Shown here: piece by piece, positions 8,831 through 19,600 of the stretch
Layout of the letters: every line of letters begins with the position of its first letter
Numbering within the stretch: the first letter of the stretch is position 1
Assembly (NCBI GenBank): GCA_021324855.1
Contig: JAJPIG010000026.1
Location: 62,001-126,000, forward strand
Direction of reading: 5' to 3'
Length of the DNA stretch: 64,000 nucleotides
Origin: Pseudomonadota bacterium
GTDB lineage: Bacteria; Desulfobacterota; Binatia; Binatales; Binataceae
Program-made: the position numbers and the translations under genes
The notes under the pieces: generated by a model
What the model saw: only the letters and a program-made list of their open reading frames with translations
What the model was told of the DNA's origin: nothing
Databases searched by the model: none

Positions 8831-9196
8831 ATGGACTCGCAAGTGCCGATCGATACCGCAAAAATCACCGGCTACCACGCCCACGTCTACTACGACGACC
8901 GGACGCGCGGAGATGCCGCGTGGCTGCGCAACGAGGTCGAGCGGACCTTCACCGTCAGGATGGGCCGATGGCGCGACGAGCCGGTCGGGCCGCATCCGCA
9001 ATCGATGTACCAGGTGGCGTTCGAGACCGGCGAATTCGCGCGCATCGTGCCGTGGCTGATGCTCAACCGGCGCGGGCTCGTCATCCTGGTGCATCCGAAT
9101 ACCGGCGACGCCTACGCCGATCACGCCGTCAATTCGCTCTGGCTGGGCGAGAAGCTTCCGCTGCGGCTTGATTTCCTGCGCAACCTCGACGACTAG
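8831..9196 (+). CDS. DOPA 4,5-dioxygenase family protein
   Basis: A 121-residue protein matching the small DOPA 4,5-dioxygenase family: GYHAHVYYD near residue 14 supplies the paired His residues, with PHPQSMYQVAF, WLMLNRRGLVILVHP and DHAVNSLWLG. The family includes fungal enzymes for betalain-type extradiol cleavage; bacterial members cleave catecholic substrates or remain untested. The ribosome site GGAGAG is next to the ATG. It sits head to head with the Rieske dioxygenase and tail to tail with a 3-hydroxyanthranilate dioxygenase homologue, which fits aromatic catabolism. Confidence 0.88.
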   Translation: MDSQVPIDTAKITGYHAHVYYDDRTRGDAAWLRNEVERTFTVRMGRWRDEPVGPHPQSMYQVAFETGEFARIVPWLMLNRRGLVILVHPNTGDAYADHAVNSLWLGEKLPLRLDFLRNLDD

Positions 9197-9201
9197 CCCG
9201 C

Positions 9202-9726
9202 TCAGGCGGCGCGCGCCGTCGGTGGTTCCATCACCGCGCCGCATTGCTTGCAGGTGCGCGCCGCGCGGTCGGCATAGAACCGCTCGATGTTCTTGCGGAA
9301 CAGCCCGAAGTCCGACAGGTAGAAATCGACCCGATGAAGCTCCGCGCGGCATCGATCGCAGTACCAGACCAATCCGTCAAGCTCGTCGGGACGCCGCGGA
9401 CGCTCGATCACCAGCCCGACGGTGCCGGGCGGGCGCTGCGGCGAATGCGGCACATACGGCGGCAGCAGGAAAATCTCGCCCTCGCGGATCGGAATGTCGC
9501 GATGCTGGCCATCCTCGACGACGCGTAGCGTGATCGCGCCCTCGACCTGGTAGAAGAACTCCGCACCGGGATCGATATGGTAGTCAGTGCGCGCGTTGGG
9601 CCCGCCGATCACGTTGACGAAGAAGCCCGCCTCGTTCTCCCAGATTTGCTGATTCCCGACCGGCGGCTTCAGCAGATGCCGATGCTCATCGATCCATTGT
9701 TTGAAATTTATCGCTGCAAGGCCCAC
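9202..9726 (-). CDS. nbaC: 3-hydroxyanthranilate 3,4-dioxygenase homologue (copy 1)
   Basis: A 174-residue cupin of the bacterial 3-hydroxyanthranilate dioxygenase family, which opens the ring of 3-hydroxyanthranilate to 2-amino-3-carboxymuconate semialdehyde. Iron ligands H50, E56 and H94 are visible in DYHIDPGAEFF and VPHSPQRPPG, with substrate Arg in GPNAR. The second, rubredoxin-like site is present as CDRC and CKQC. A paralogue lies at 40430-40993, and an ACMSD-like gene, the next step of the pathway, at 53605. The family call is firm; which copy acts on 3-hydroxyanthranilate is unknown. Confidence 0.9.
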   Translation of the reverse strand: MGLAAINFKQWIDEHRHLLKPPVGNQQIWENEAGFFVNVIGGPNARTDYHIDPGAEFFYQVEGAITLRVVEDGQHRDIPIREGEIFLLPPYVPHSPQRPPGTVGLVIERPRRPDELDGLVWYCDRCRAELHRVDFYLSDFGLFRKNIERFYADRAARTCKQCGAVMEPPTARAA

Positions 9727-10193
9727 GAGTTCACTCCTTGTACCTGCCCGTCAGTGCTTTTCCCTGCCTGCTTATCTTAACCCCGGACCTACCTTTTCAA
9801 ACGGACTATTCATTCGGCAGCATCTCACAAAAGTCCTGATAGGCGCCACGCCATCTGACCGACTCGCAGCTAAGCACATCGACTTGCCGCCAACAAAGCT
9901 GTTCGGCAGTCCGCCTGACCGGCTACGAGGACGCAACGTTGCCGCTCTAGGAAAACCTAGAGCCGACTGGGTCTTAGGGCGGCACAGCAATGGCATTGAA
10001 CGCATAGCGCAAATCTAGGCAGATGAAGCGGTAGACGTGCCAAAACTTGTGTTACTGCGCTGGTTTGTTCTATGAATCTACTGGCAATAATGGAAAGTAA
10101 CGGTAGTTCCAGCTAATTCGGTTGTCAGCACCATTTAATTGCGTAGCATAACCGACAGCGACGCAGTTGTAGCAACGAAAAAAAGGGATAACC
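9727..10193. other. Intergenic region of 467 bases
   Basis: No convincing gene is seen; the ORFs here are short and lack ribosome sites. The region must hold divergent promoters for the dioxygenase at 9726 and the peptidase at 10194. The last 100 bases are A/T-rich. A perfect inverted repeat lies at 9944-9963. An AAAAAAAGGG ribosome site precedes the peptidase ATG. Confidence 0.6.
9944..9963. repeat. Perfect inverted repeat with AAAA loop
   Basis: Arms GCTCTAGG and CCTAGAGC around AAAA. There is no T tract, so it is unlikely to be an intrinsic terminator. It may be an RNA hairpin in the peptidase leader or an operator; its position is 231 bases upstream of the peptidase start. Confidence 0.5.
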
Positions 10194-13100
10194 ATGCCGC
10201 GCGGGTTAATTAGAGCTGTGATGGCGGTTGCCGTTATGGGACTTTTTGTCGCGTCCGATCTCGGCACATCGGATTTCGGTTTTGCGTCAGGCGTTATGGC
10301 AGGGGGGACAGTCCGCTTAGCTGGCCATGTTCTGCCGGCACTCGCCAGGGCGCAGCGGGTTGCTGAGTCCGCGGGTAGCGCTAACGCACCGATTACACTT
10401 ACAGTAGTTCTAAGGCGTTCCGACGAGGCGGGCTTCGAACGTTACCTGAGTGATGTTTACAATCCTCGCTCGCCCAAGTTCCATCGTTTCCTCACCCCAG
10501 TCGGCGTTTCCAATCGCTTTGGGCCTTCGCAGGCAAGCTATGACGCGGTGCTCACTTACCTGGAACAGGGCGGCTTTCATTTGGTCGAGGGATCGGCCAA
10601 CCGGGTAACTATCACGATCAGTGGTACGCGCCGGATTGCCGAGGACCTGTTTAAGGTCCGGCTTGCCACCTATCGAATCGGCAAGCGCATCTTTTACGCC
10701 AACGACCGCGATCCGGCTCTGCCAGCGGCGCTGGCGCCGTCGGTTCAGGCCGTGGTGGGACTCTCGAATCTGGCCCAGCCGGCACGTGCCCCCATAACCA
10801 ACTCCACGCCAAACCAGCCGGGAGCGTCTCCGGTTTCGCAGCCGTGTGTCAAGCCGACGACGATTAGCGGTGTGGAAACTGTTATAGGCTGTGCCTGCTT
10901 CGACGACGTCGCGGGATTCCTCTCCGATGTCTCGGTGGGAGTTACGCTCGCCTCCGGAGAGGCGTCGAGCGAGCTCGATGCCTTTTCGGCCGGTTTGGGT
11001 GCGCTCTGCGCGGCACAAACGCTTGACTACGTCGCCATGGTAGCAGGCAACGTCGGCAACCCCGACGCGGTTCCTCGGAAACCCTCACGGCTGGCAGATC
11101 CTCCTGCCACTCTGCCCGGCGCAGGTCAGAAGATCGGCTTGCTGGAGTTCGACAACTTCCATGCCTCGGATGTGCAAAATTTTTTGAATTTAATCGGCAG
11201 CCCGAGCAGCATCAACCAGCTTTCGGAGATTGACGTGGCTGGCGGTGCGGGAGTTCCCGGTTCGGGGGAGTCCGAGGTGCTACTCGATATCGATACCGTG
11301 ATGAACCTGGCGCCGGGTGCGGAGGTCGTGGTTTACGACGGCCCGTTCAGCGGACGCGGCAGCTTCCAGGCGATGTTCAACGCGATGATCAACGGCGGGG
11401 TCAACGTGATTTCCAATAGCTGGGCCTATTGCGAGGACCAGACCGACACCGCCGATCTATCGAGCCTTGAAACTGTGCTGGCGAACGCGGCCGCCGCCGG
11501 GATAACGGTTGTCACGGGTTCTGGCGACAACGGGAGCACCTGTCTGGATGGTAGTCCCAACACGGTCGCAGTTCCGGCCGACGCACCGAGCATCACGGCT
11601 GTAGGCGGCACCAGCTCCACTGTTGACGTGGCGGGTAGCTACGGTGGCGAGAGCTGGTGGGACGGAACCAATAATACGCCCCCAACCGGACAAGGCGGGT
11701 TCGGCGTCAGCACTTTCTTTACGCGGCCAGCTTATCAAAACGGGCTCAATCCCTTGGCAAACCGCTCGGTCCCGGACGTCACGGCACCGGCTGATCCGCT
11801 GAACGGGCTCATGATCTGTCAGGCCGACGATGGCGGATGCCCAAGTGGGCTACTCTGGGGCGGGACCAGCATGGCTGCGCCCATCGTAGCGGCCTTCGTC
11901 GCCGGGATGAATCAGGCGATGGGCTACAACTTGGGCTTTCTGAATCCGTTGATCTATCCGCTGTCCAACACCACAGCCTTTCACTCAGCCGCTTCGATGC
12001 ACAGCGACTTTACTCATGTCGGGCTGGGTTCATTCAACGTCGACGAGTTACGAAGGCTGCTGTCTGGCGCCGCCACGGAAGCCGTTAACACCAGCAGCTC
12101 GCTGGTTCTGGAAACGCCGCCGATTCAGGTTGCGGACGGCGTCGGCATCGCGGGGGTGGCGGTCGTTCTGCGCGACGGCAACCTTTACGAAGTAAGCGGC
12201 CAGCACGTAAGCCTGACCGCAAATAACGGCTCTCACGCAACTATTACGACGTTAAATAGCACCACTGACACCACCGGTGCAGCTCGCTTCACCGTCACCG
12301 ACACGGTGCCGGAAACCGTGACGCTCACCGCCTCGACCGCGGCCGGCAATCTGGCGCAGACCGCGACGGTAAACTTCGTCTCACCGCCTGCGGCCGCCGG
12401 TTCAATCAGCGCCAGTCCCACCACAGTCACGGCCAACGGGACCAGCACCACCACAATCACTGTCAAGCTGGTCGATGCTCACGGCAATCCGTCGCCGAAC
12501 AAGCTGGTCGGTCTTTCTCAGGGCGACGGAGCTTCGCAGATCTCCGGCACGAGCGGTGCCACTGACTCAACCGGGACGGTCAACTTTACCGCGACTGATC
12601 AGGTGACGCAGAATGTCACCTACACCGCGACCGATGTTACCGACGGCAATCTGCCGATACCGGGCAGTGCGACGGTCGATTTCACCAACGGGCCGATCTC
12701 ACCGCCCTGCAATATCGGGCTGGGCACGGCCGGAGCAGGTTTTGCCGTCAGCACTTTCGCAAGCGGTTTCCCATTCGGCACGGCGCCCAACGGCGTCCCC
12801 TGTAACGGCCCGATTGGGCTTGCGTTCAGCGCCGCAGGCAATCTGTTGGTTGGCGATGTCATCAACCAGAATTTGTACAAGTTCCCGCCGCAGGGCGGCG
12901 CCGCCGGACCGGCGACCGAAGTGGGCGCGACGGGGCTCAGTCTGGTGACAGGACTGGCCTTCACCGCCGACGGCCGACTTTACGCCGGCGACCAAAGGAC
13001 AGGAAGAGTTGTGGAACTCGACCCGAGTACGGGCGGGGTGTTGCGCACAGTGGCAAATGTTGACTGTCCCACCGGCCTGGCGGTCGATCCGCTGAGCGGA

Positions 13101-14846
13101 GATCTGTTTTTCTCCGACCCCTGTTATGGTGGCGGCATCTTCAGAATCTCCAACTTCTCATCCGGCACGGGAACGGTCACGCTTTACAATAATCTGGCTC
13201 CCTACGACGGCATCTCCTTCGCACCCGATGGCACGCTTTACGCCGCAGCGGGCGGAAACGTGTACAGCATCAGCGGGACCAACACCACGAACCCCGGCAC
13301 GGCAACGCAGATTGCGTCAGTGCCAACGGCCGACGGAATCGCGGTTGGTCCCAACGCGTCCAACCCGTCGCAGCCAACGCTTTTTGTCAACGCCAACAAC
13401 GGTACGATTACAACAGTCGACACCAGCACTGCGCCGCCGACCTTGACGACTGTGTACTCCGGCGGCTCGCGCGGCGACTTCGTCACGGTCGGTCCCGACG
13501 GATGTCTCTACGCGACCCAGACCGACCGCATAATCCGCCTCAGCAAGGCCGATGGCACTTGCCCGCTGCTGGCGACCGTCAACCAGTCACCGCTCATTGC
13601 ACTGACACCACCGATCGTTACACAGTCGCCCGTTCAGGGCTCGCCAGAAACCTTCACTGCCACGCTTAAGAACGTGACTGACGTATCAGGAGTTCCGGTG
13701 AGGTTTACCGTTACAGGTGCTAATACCAGCGTCCACGAGTCCATCACCGATGCGAACGGCGTCGCCACCTTCACTTACACGGGGATCAACGCCGGTTCCG
13801 ACCAAGTCGTGGCGACTGCGAGTCCGGGCGGAACCGCCCTGCAGTCGAACCTGGTTAATCTGACCTGGACCTCGGGACCTCATTCCACCTTTATCGGCCT
13901 TAACCAGAGTCCAGCCGCCGGCGCCGTCAATCTGCCAATTACGTTGGCCGGCACGCTGGTCGATATCTCTGTCTCGCCGCCGTCGGGCCTCAAGGGCCAA
14001 ACCGTAAGCTTCAGTCTCGCGGGACAGAACTGCACCGCGGTCACCGACAGCAGCGGCAACGCTTCCTGCAGTATTACGCCGGACGTTCCCAGCGGCACCT
14101 ATTCGCTGACTGCCTCGTTCGCGGGCAACAGCTCGTTTATCAGCACCAGTTCGAGCAAACGCATCGATCTGAGCGCGGGAGGCGCGGTCGGGATCGCGCC
14201 GGTCAACGCTGCGCTGACAATCCGTCCCCCTGCGCTTAACTTCCCAACCGAGGTGGTGCTCGGGATTAACGGCAACAAGAGCCCGGCACGAGTAGTAACA
14301 CTGCTGAATCCCAAGAATGCTTCACAGGACCTGCCGATCACCATCGAGTCGCTCGAACCGACTGATCCGTCGTTTATCGTTGCGCAGAACTGCCTGGGCG
14401 CACTTAAGCCAGGCTCCCAGTGCAAGGTGACAATGAACTTCCAGCCCGATTCGCCGGGGGTGCATTACGGATGGCTGGTGGTCGGCAGCAACGCGGTCAA
14501 CGGCGAGGAGGAGGTCGCGGTGCGGGGCGTGGGACGCCAGGGAGAGATTTCCTATACTCCGCATGTACTCAACTTCGGTCGGACGACGCCTGACAGCGCG
14601 CCGGCCAAGTTCGTTACGCTGAGAAATCCGAACCCGGTAGCGATGAGCATCATGGGGATCCAGTCGACCGGTCCGTACACGGCGAGCACGAACTGCGTGG
14701 GCACGCTGCCGCCGCATGGGACCTGCAAAATCACAGTGACGTTTAATGCACCCGCTACAACCGGAAAGCAGCTTGGCGCTTTGACGATCACCGACGACGC
14801 AATCAAGAGCCCGCAAACGGTGAAGCTGACCGGCGTCGTTAAGTAA
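10194..14846 (+). CDS. Secreted S53 (sedolisin/kumamolisin) peptidase with Ig-like, beta-propeller and ASH-like domains
   Basis: A 1550-residue exported acid-type serine peptidase. Order: signal peptide (about 1-32); pro-kumamolisin activation domain (about 45-195); S53 catalytic domain (about 300-615) with catalytic E361 and D365 in EVLLD, oxyanion D445 in SGDNGS and nucleophile S559 in GGTSMAAP; two Big-1-type Ig repeats (about 630-840); an NHL/SMP-30-like propeller (about 845-1135); two further Ig-like domains; and two ASPM/SPD-2/Hydin-like modules (about 1340-1550). The full catalytic set suggests activity. The C-terminal domains probably bind surfaces or substrate. It stands alone with its own hairpin downstream. 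Confidence 0.92.
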   Translation: MPRGLIRAVMAVAVMGLFVASDLGTSDFGFASGVMAGGTVRLAGHVLPALARAQRVAESAGSANAPITLTVVLRRSDEAGFERYLSDVYNPRSPKFHRFLTPVGVSNRFGPSQASYDAVLTYLEQGGFHLVEGSANRVTITISGTRRIAEDLFKVRLATYRIGKRIFYANDRDPALPAALAPSVQAVVGLSNLAQPARAPITNSTPNQPGASPVSQPCVKPTTISGVETVIGCACFDDVAGFLSDVSVGVTLASGEASSELDAFSAGLGALCAAQTLDYVAMVAGNVGNPDAVPRKPSRLADPPATLPGAGQKIGLLEFDNFHASDVQNFLNLIGSPSSINQLSEIDVAGGAGVPGSGESEVLLDIDTVMNLAPGAEVVVYDGPFSGRGSFQAMFNAMINGGVNVISNSWAYCEDQTDTADLSSLETVLANAAAAGITVVTGSGDNGSTCLDGSPNTVAVPADAPSITAVGGTSSTVDVAGSYGGESWWDGTNNTPPTGQGGFGVSTFFTRPAYQNGLNPLANRSVPDVTAPADPLNGLMICQADDGGCPSGLLWGGTSMAAPIVAAFVAGMNQAMGYNLGFLNPLIYPLSNTTAFHSAASMHSDFTHVGLGSFNVDELRRLLSGAATEAVNTSSSLVLETPPIQVADGVGIAGVAVVLRDGNLYEVSGQHVSLTANNGSHATITTLNSTTDTTGAARFTVTDTVPETVTLTASTAAGNLAQTATVNFVSPPAAAGSISASPTTVTANGTSTTTITVKLVDAHGNPSPNKLVGLSQGDGASQISGTSGATDSTGTVNFTATDQVTQNVTYTATDVTDGNLPIPGSATVDFTNGPISPPCNIGLGTAGAGFAVSTFASGFPFGTAPNGVPCNGPIGLAFSAAGNLLVGDVINQNLYKFPPQGGAAGPATEVGATGLSLVTGLAFTADGRLYAGDQRTGRVVELDPSTGGVLRTVANVDCPTGLAVDPLSGDLFFSDPCYGGGIFRISNFSSGTGTVTLYNNLAPYDGISFAPDGTLYAAAGGNVYSISGTNTTNPGTATQIASVPTADGIAVGPNASNPSQPTLFVNANNGTITTVDTSTAPPTLTTVYSGGSRGDFVTVGPDGCLYATQTDRIIRLSKADGTCPLLATVNQSPLIALTPPIVTQSPVQGSPETFTATLKNVTDVSGVPVRFTVTGANTSVHESITDANGVATFTYTGINAGSDQVVATASPGGTALQSNLVNLTWTSGPHSTFIGLNQSPAAGAVNLPITLAGTLVDISVSPPSGLKGQTVSFSLAGQNCTAVTDSSGNASCSITPDVPSGTYSLTASFAGNSSFISTSSSKRIDLSAGGAVGIAPVNAALTIRPPALNFPTEVVLGINGNKSPARVVTLLNPKNASQDLPITIESLEPTDPSFIVAQNCLGALKPGSQCKVTMNFQPDSPGVHYGWLVVGSNAVNGEEEVAVRGVGRQGEISYTPHVLNFGRTTPDSAPAKFVTLRNPNPVAMSIMGIQSTGPYTASTNCVGTLPPHGTCKITVTFNAPATTGKQLGALTITDDAIKSPQTVKLTGVVK

Positions 14847-14854
14847 ATGAATTT

Positions 14855-14896
14855 GGGCGGGGCCGATTGCCGACCGCTGGGCAATCGGCCCTGCCC
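14855..14896 (+). terminator. Long GC-rich hairpin after the peptidase gene
   Basis: Starts 9 bases after the stop. A 17-bp stem (left arm 14855-14871, right arm 14880-14896) contains one G-U wobble and encloses an 8-base loop. There is no T run, so it may be an imperfect intrinsic terminator or a 3'-end stabilising structure. Confidence 0.6.
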
Positions 14897-15031
14897 GCCG
14901 CCTGCTCGCGCTCGACCGAATTCGTCACGTGGCGAGACTGTCATCCATCGCTCGGCAGCGCGCTTGAATGCCCATAGCGGCGCGCAAAGTCGATTGATCG
15001 CTCGCGATGCTGCGATAGACTGAACGTCAGA

Positions 15032-16693
15032 ATGGCTATTCGGTCAACAATGATGAACTACGCGCTCACGCCCGTACATTTCCTGGAGCGGGCAGGACGC
15101 TACTTCCCCAAGGTCGAGCTGGTTTCGCTTTTGCCCGACCGCAGCGAGCATCGCACGACTTACGGAGCGCTTCATCGACGTGCGCGGGCGCTGGCCGCGG
15201 CGTTGCAGGCTGCGGGACTTAAACGCGGCGATCGTGTCGCGACGCTGATGTGGAACCATTACGCTCACCTCGAAGCCTACTTCGGTATTCCGGCTGCCGG
15301 AGGCGTGATCCATCCGCTCAACCTGCGCCTCCATATCGATGACATCGCGTATATCGCGAAGCATGCCGAGGATCGTTTCCTGATCGTTGACGATGCGCTC
15401 ATTCCGCTCGCCGAAGAACTGCGCGCCAGATACAGCTTCGAGCGCGTGATCGCGGCCCCGCTTGCCGGACGCGGCGTGCCGGCGCCATACGACGATTACG
15501 AAGCGATGCTGCGCGGCGCGCCCGCCGAATTCACCTATCCCGATTTCGACGAGAACGAGCCCCTTGGGATGTGCTACACGTCCGGCACCACCGGGCGTCC
15601 GCGCGGCGTGGTCTATTCCCATCGCTCGACGACGATCCACACCTACAACATCGTGCTGATGGGCGGGATGGCGATTACGCATCGCGACGTGGTTTGCGCG
15701 TGCGTGCCGATGTTTCACGTCAACGCGTGGGGAATGCCTTACGGATGCGCGATGGCCGGCGCCAAGCAAGTCTTCCTCGGGCCGCATCTCGATCCGATCA
15801 CGATTCTCGACACTTTCGAGCGGGAACAGGTGACCTGCTCGGGCGGCGTTCCGACGGTCTGGATCGGCGTGCTCGACGCGCTCGATCGCGAGCCGAAACG
15901 ATGGCATCTGAGCCCCGGGCTCCGCCTCGTGATTGGCGGCTCAGCAGCTCCTGAAACAATGATCCGCGGATTCGACAAACACGGCATCACGGTGCTCCAC
16001 GCCTGGGGGATGACCGAGACTTCGCCCACCTGCACGCTCGCGCCGCTCAAGCACGGGCTGGAGAATTTGCCCCAGGACGAACAGTATGCCTATCGCGCCA
16101 AGCAAGGCATCCCGCATCCGTTTGTCGAGTTGCGCGTGTGCAATGCCAACGGCGAAGTCGCATCGGATGGCAGGACCATGGGCGAAATCCAGGTGCGCGG
16201 CCCCTACGTGACCGAGCGCTACTACAAGATGGAGCCCGACCCGGAGAAATTCACGCCGGACGGATGGCTGCGCACGGGTGATGTCGCGGCGGTCGACGAC
16301 GAGGGCTACATCAAAATCACCGATCGTACCAAGGACTTGATCAAATCGGGCGGCGAATGGATCAGCTCGGTCGATCTGGAAAACGAGATCATGGGTCATC
16401 CGGCGGTCGCGGAAGCGGCGGTGATCGCGGTGCCCGATCCGCGATGGGATGAGCGGCCGCTGGCGGCGATCGTGCTCAAACCGGGAGCGCGGGCGACTGC
16501 CGAGGAGATCGACGCGTTCCTCGCCGGCAAGTTCCCACGCTGGTGGCTGCCGGATCAGTACGCGTTCATCGAAGAGATTCCGCGCACCTCGACCGGCAAG
16601 TTTCTGAAATCAGCGCTGCGCGAGCGATTTCACGATCGAAATGCCGCCGGTCTGGTACGCATCAAGCGCGAGCACGTCCGGCAAGCGCGATGA
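15032..16693 (+). CDS. Long-chain-fatty-acid-type CoA ligase (AMP-binding, ANL superfamily)
   Basis: A 553-residue acyl-CoA synthetase that activates a carboxylic acid via an acyl-adenylate. Visible are the P-loop YTSGTTGRPRG near residue 183, HAWGMTETSPT, GWLRTGDVA, DRTKDLIKSGGEW and the C-terminal TSTGKFLK catalytic Lys. It resembles the medium/long-chain and cinnamate-type ligases of the FadD3 group. Its TGA abuts, without a spare base, the end of the convergent 1631-aa gene. It could prime an aromatic or fatty acid for degradation; substrate unknown. The ribosome site before 15032 is weak. Confidence 0.92.
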   Translation: MAIRSTMMNYALTPVHFLERAGRYFPKVELVSLLPDRSEHRTTYGALHRRARALAAALQAAGLKRGDRVATLMWNHYAHLEAYFGIPAAGGVIHPLNLRLHIDDIAYIAKHAEDRFLIVDDALIPLAEELRARYSFERVIAAPLAGRGVPAPYDDYEAMLRGAPAEFTYPDFDENEPLGMCYTSGTTGRPRGVVYSHRSTTIHTYNIVLMGGMAITHRDVVCACVPMFHVNAWGMPYGCAMAGAKQVFLGPHLDPITILDTFEREQVTCSGGVPTVWIGVLDALDREPKRWHLSPGLRLVIGGSAAPETMIRGFDKHGITVLHAWGMTETSPTCTLAPLKHGLENLPQDEQYAYRAKQGIPHPFVELRVCNANGEVASDGRTMGEIQVRGPYVTERYYKMEPDPEKFTPDGWLRTGDVAAVDDEGYIKITDRTKDLIKSGGEWISSVDLENEIMGHPAVAEAAVIAVPDPRWDERPLAAIVLKPGARATAEEIDAFLAGKFPRWWLPDQYAFIEEIPRTSTGKFLKSALRERFHDRNAAGLVRIKREHVRQAR

Positions 16694-19600
16694 TCAGGGC
16701 GGGCGATGGGCGCCGCGACGCGCGGCGTCGACCTGGCTCATGAACATCCGCTCGTAAGTGGTCTCGGAGTCGCTCCCGGCGCCCGAAGCGGGGCGAATTC
16801 GCTCCGCCGCTTCGCCCATCGCCTTGAGCACCATTGCGAGCGCATGGCTGGCCCCCTTGGCATCCTCAATCGTCGGCTTGATATGGCGGCGCACTTCGTC
16901 GAGCATCCGACGCCCCAACGGAGTGCGCGCGCGCACGCTGATTTCCGAGCGATGAAAGCCGGCGGGAAGCAGTGCGGGATTGCCGAAGATGGTTGCGCCG
17001 TGGAACCGTTCGCGCATCGCGCTGATGATCGCCGATGCGCCCGGCACGTTGAGATCGACGGGCGGATAAATCTTCAGCGATAGCGGCCGGCGATCGAGGA
17101 ATGCAGCCCAGGTCCTGAACGCCATGGCCGGAAGCTCGCCGAACCATCCAAGCCATGCGCGACGCCATCGCTCGGCGCGCGCTGTTAATCTTGCCGCCCG
17201 CAATGCACCGAAGCGATCGCGCGAGTTTCGATAGCAGAAAATGCACGGCTTGCTGATTCCATATTTCATCAACTCGCCGCAAAGGCCTTCCGCGCTGGGC
17301 GCGCCGCAGGCGCCATTGCGCAAAGACTTCGGACACTCCAGATGATTGAAAATGCGCGTCGCGAGCACTTGCCATCGCGACTTCGCATCGATGAACCATG
17401 CGGTCGGAAAGCTTGCCGCAATCGCGACGATTATCTTGCGCAGCAGGATCGGCGGCCATAGCATCGCGCGCATCGCCGCCTCCCACGCGCGCCAGGACCA
17501 TCGATGAAGCGACGTGCCGGCGGCAGCGGCCGCGCGCGCCTCGATAAAGATTGGACGTTCGAGCAGGTTGCGTTCGATCTGCCGCCTGGTGGTGAACGTC
17601 TTCGCCATCGTGCAGGTGAATTGCCACGCCCCGCTCACTCCGCACGGGCCGCCGCAGAGAATCTGTCCGAAGAGCGGATGCTTCAGCCAGAATTCGCCGA
17701 GTGTCGCCAGGCCATAAAGCGCCGGGTGGCGTTCGATGAAGCGCGCGGCACGCACCTTCCACGGCTCGCCGCGCAAGCGCACGGTGACGCGATGCGCGCG
17801 GCTGTCGGCCGTTTGCAATTCGCGGAGACTGACCTTCAACTCGCAATCGGCGCGCTCGAGGCTCGTGCGGATGACGGCGGAATTGCGCTCCCATCCCGCG
17901 GGCACGCACAGCACTTCGAGATCGAGCGCCTTGACACCGCCGGAAGCGGCCAGCGCATCGGTCAGCATCTGCACCGATGGCGGCACGGCTCCCGGATGCC
18001 TGCCGTCGCCATCGAGATCGACCCGCGTGAGGACGGCCGGCGCGCCGTCTTCCGCGCCCCGAATGAGCGCGGGCGCAAGCCGGTCGGTCGGCGTGCGATC
18101 CGGCAGCGAGAGTCCCCACGGGGCGAGCCGATCGGCGATTTCGATCAATTCTGAGCCGTAGCGTCGTCCTGCATCGACGCGGTTGACATTTTCACGGATC
18201 GAGACGGCGGAAGGCTTGCGGCGTTCGCGTATGCGCTCGGCCGCTCGCACCATCCGGCGCAGGTCGCGTCCGGTGCGCGCCACGAACAGGAAACCCGCCA
18301 CCTCTGTCCGCTCGATCAGCATCGCCATCGCGCTCTCGGCGAAGCCGAAGCCGATCTCGGACAGTACTGAGCGCCGAGCGGCGCGGCGGCCCGCCTCGAA
18401 CTCACGCCCTTCGAGCGCTTTCGACCGCGCATCGCTGACCGCGCGTCGCATCGGTTTCACGAGCGCCCGTGCGCGCTCGAGCGAGAAGAAGCCTGGGTAA
18501 CCGGGAACCTCGGCGACGCTTTCGAACACGCGCTCAACGAAGAGCGCGTCCTCAGCTTCCGGCGCGAGCCGTTGGTCCTCAGCGGCGGCGAAGAACGCCG
18601 CGACGTTACGATCGATCTGTTCGTATGCGGCGAGCATCTGGGGCGGAATTGAAATTCCCGGCGTCTGGCTTAGGTTGCGGACCACATCGAGGCTCTGCAA
18701 CGGCAGGATTTCCGCGACCAGCCGCAACGGCCGGTCCGAATCGCGCTCCGCAACCAAGCCGAGTATCCCGTCAGCAAGCGCGAGATCGTAGATCGGCTGC
18801 GTGAAGAGCAGGTCCGCGCCGGCGTCGAGCTTCAATCCGATATCACGTTCCACGCGGCTCCGGAGGTCGGGGATCCCGCCCAAGGTCAGCGCGCCCGCGA
18901 TCAGAATCCGCGAGCGCTCCTCGAGCGGCCGTCCGTCGGAGCCTTCGCCCTGGCGCATGCGGTCGGCGATGCGGATGCCGTTGACGGAATCGAGCGTCCA
19001 ATTCGAATCGCGCTCGAAATCGCCCGTCACGATAAACAGGTTATGGACGCCGTGGCGTTCGGCGAGTCTGATATCGCGCTCCAGATCGTTCGCGGTGCGA
19101 TCGCACATGTCGAGCGTGAGGACCACCCGATCGGGATGCACCATGCCGAGCAGCGGCATCGCGAGCAACTCGCGGCTGCGCAGAAAGCGCGGGTCTGCCA
19201 TCCGTCCGGAGGTCAGCGAGACCGCATCGACGTGGCTTTGGAACTGAAGGATGCGCCGGCGGAGCTGCTCCTGCGTGAGCGCGCGGGGCATGTCGACCTC
19301 GGCGAGCATCAGGAACTCGCCCTGCTTGAGCTTGTGCGCGATGGTCGGCAGGCGAATCGCGACCTCCAGCGCATCGGCCTCCGATGCGACGGTTTGCACC
19401 AACTCCATCGGCAGCTCGGCAATCGGGCGATGGTCGAGAAAATCTTCGAGCGCGGGCAGGTCCTGCTCCGTCAGCTCGACTTCGATTCGCACGCGCCGCT
19501 CGCGGTTGCGGTCGAGCACCTCGCCCACCAGCGCCGCCATTTTGAGAAACAGCGAGCGTTCCCCGGCGGCGGGCGGCGAATGGTAGTACAGCTCGCGCAT

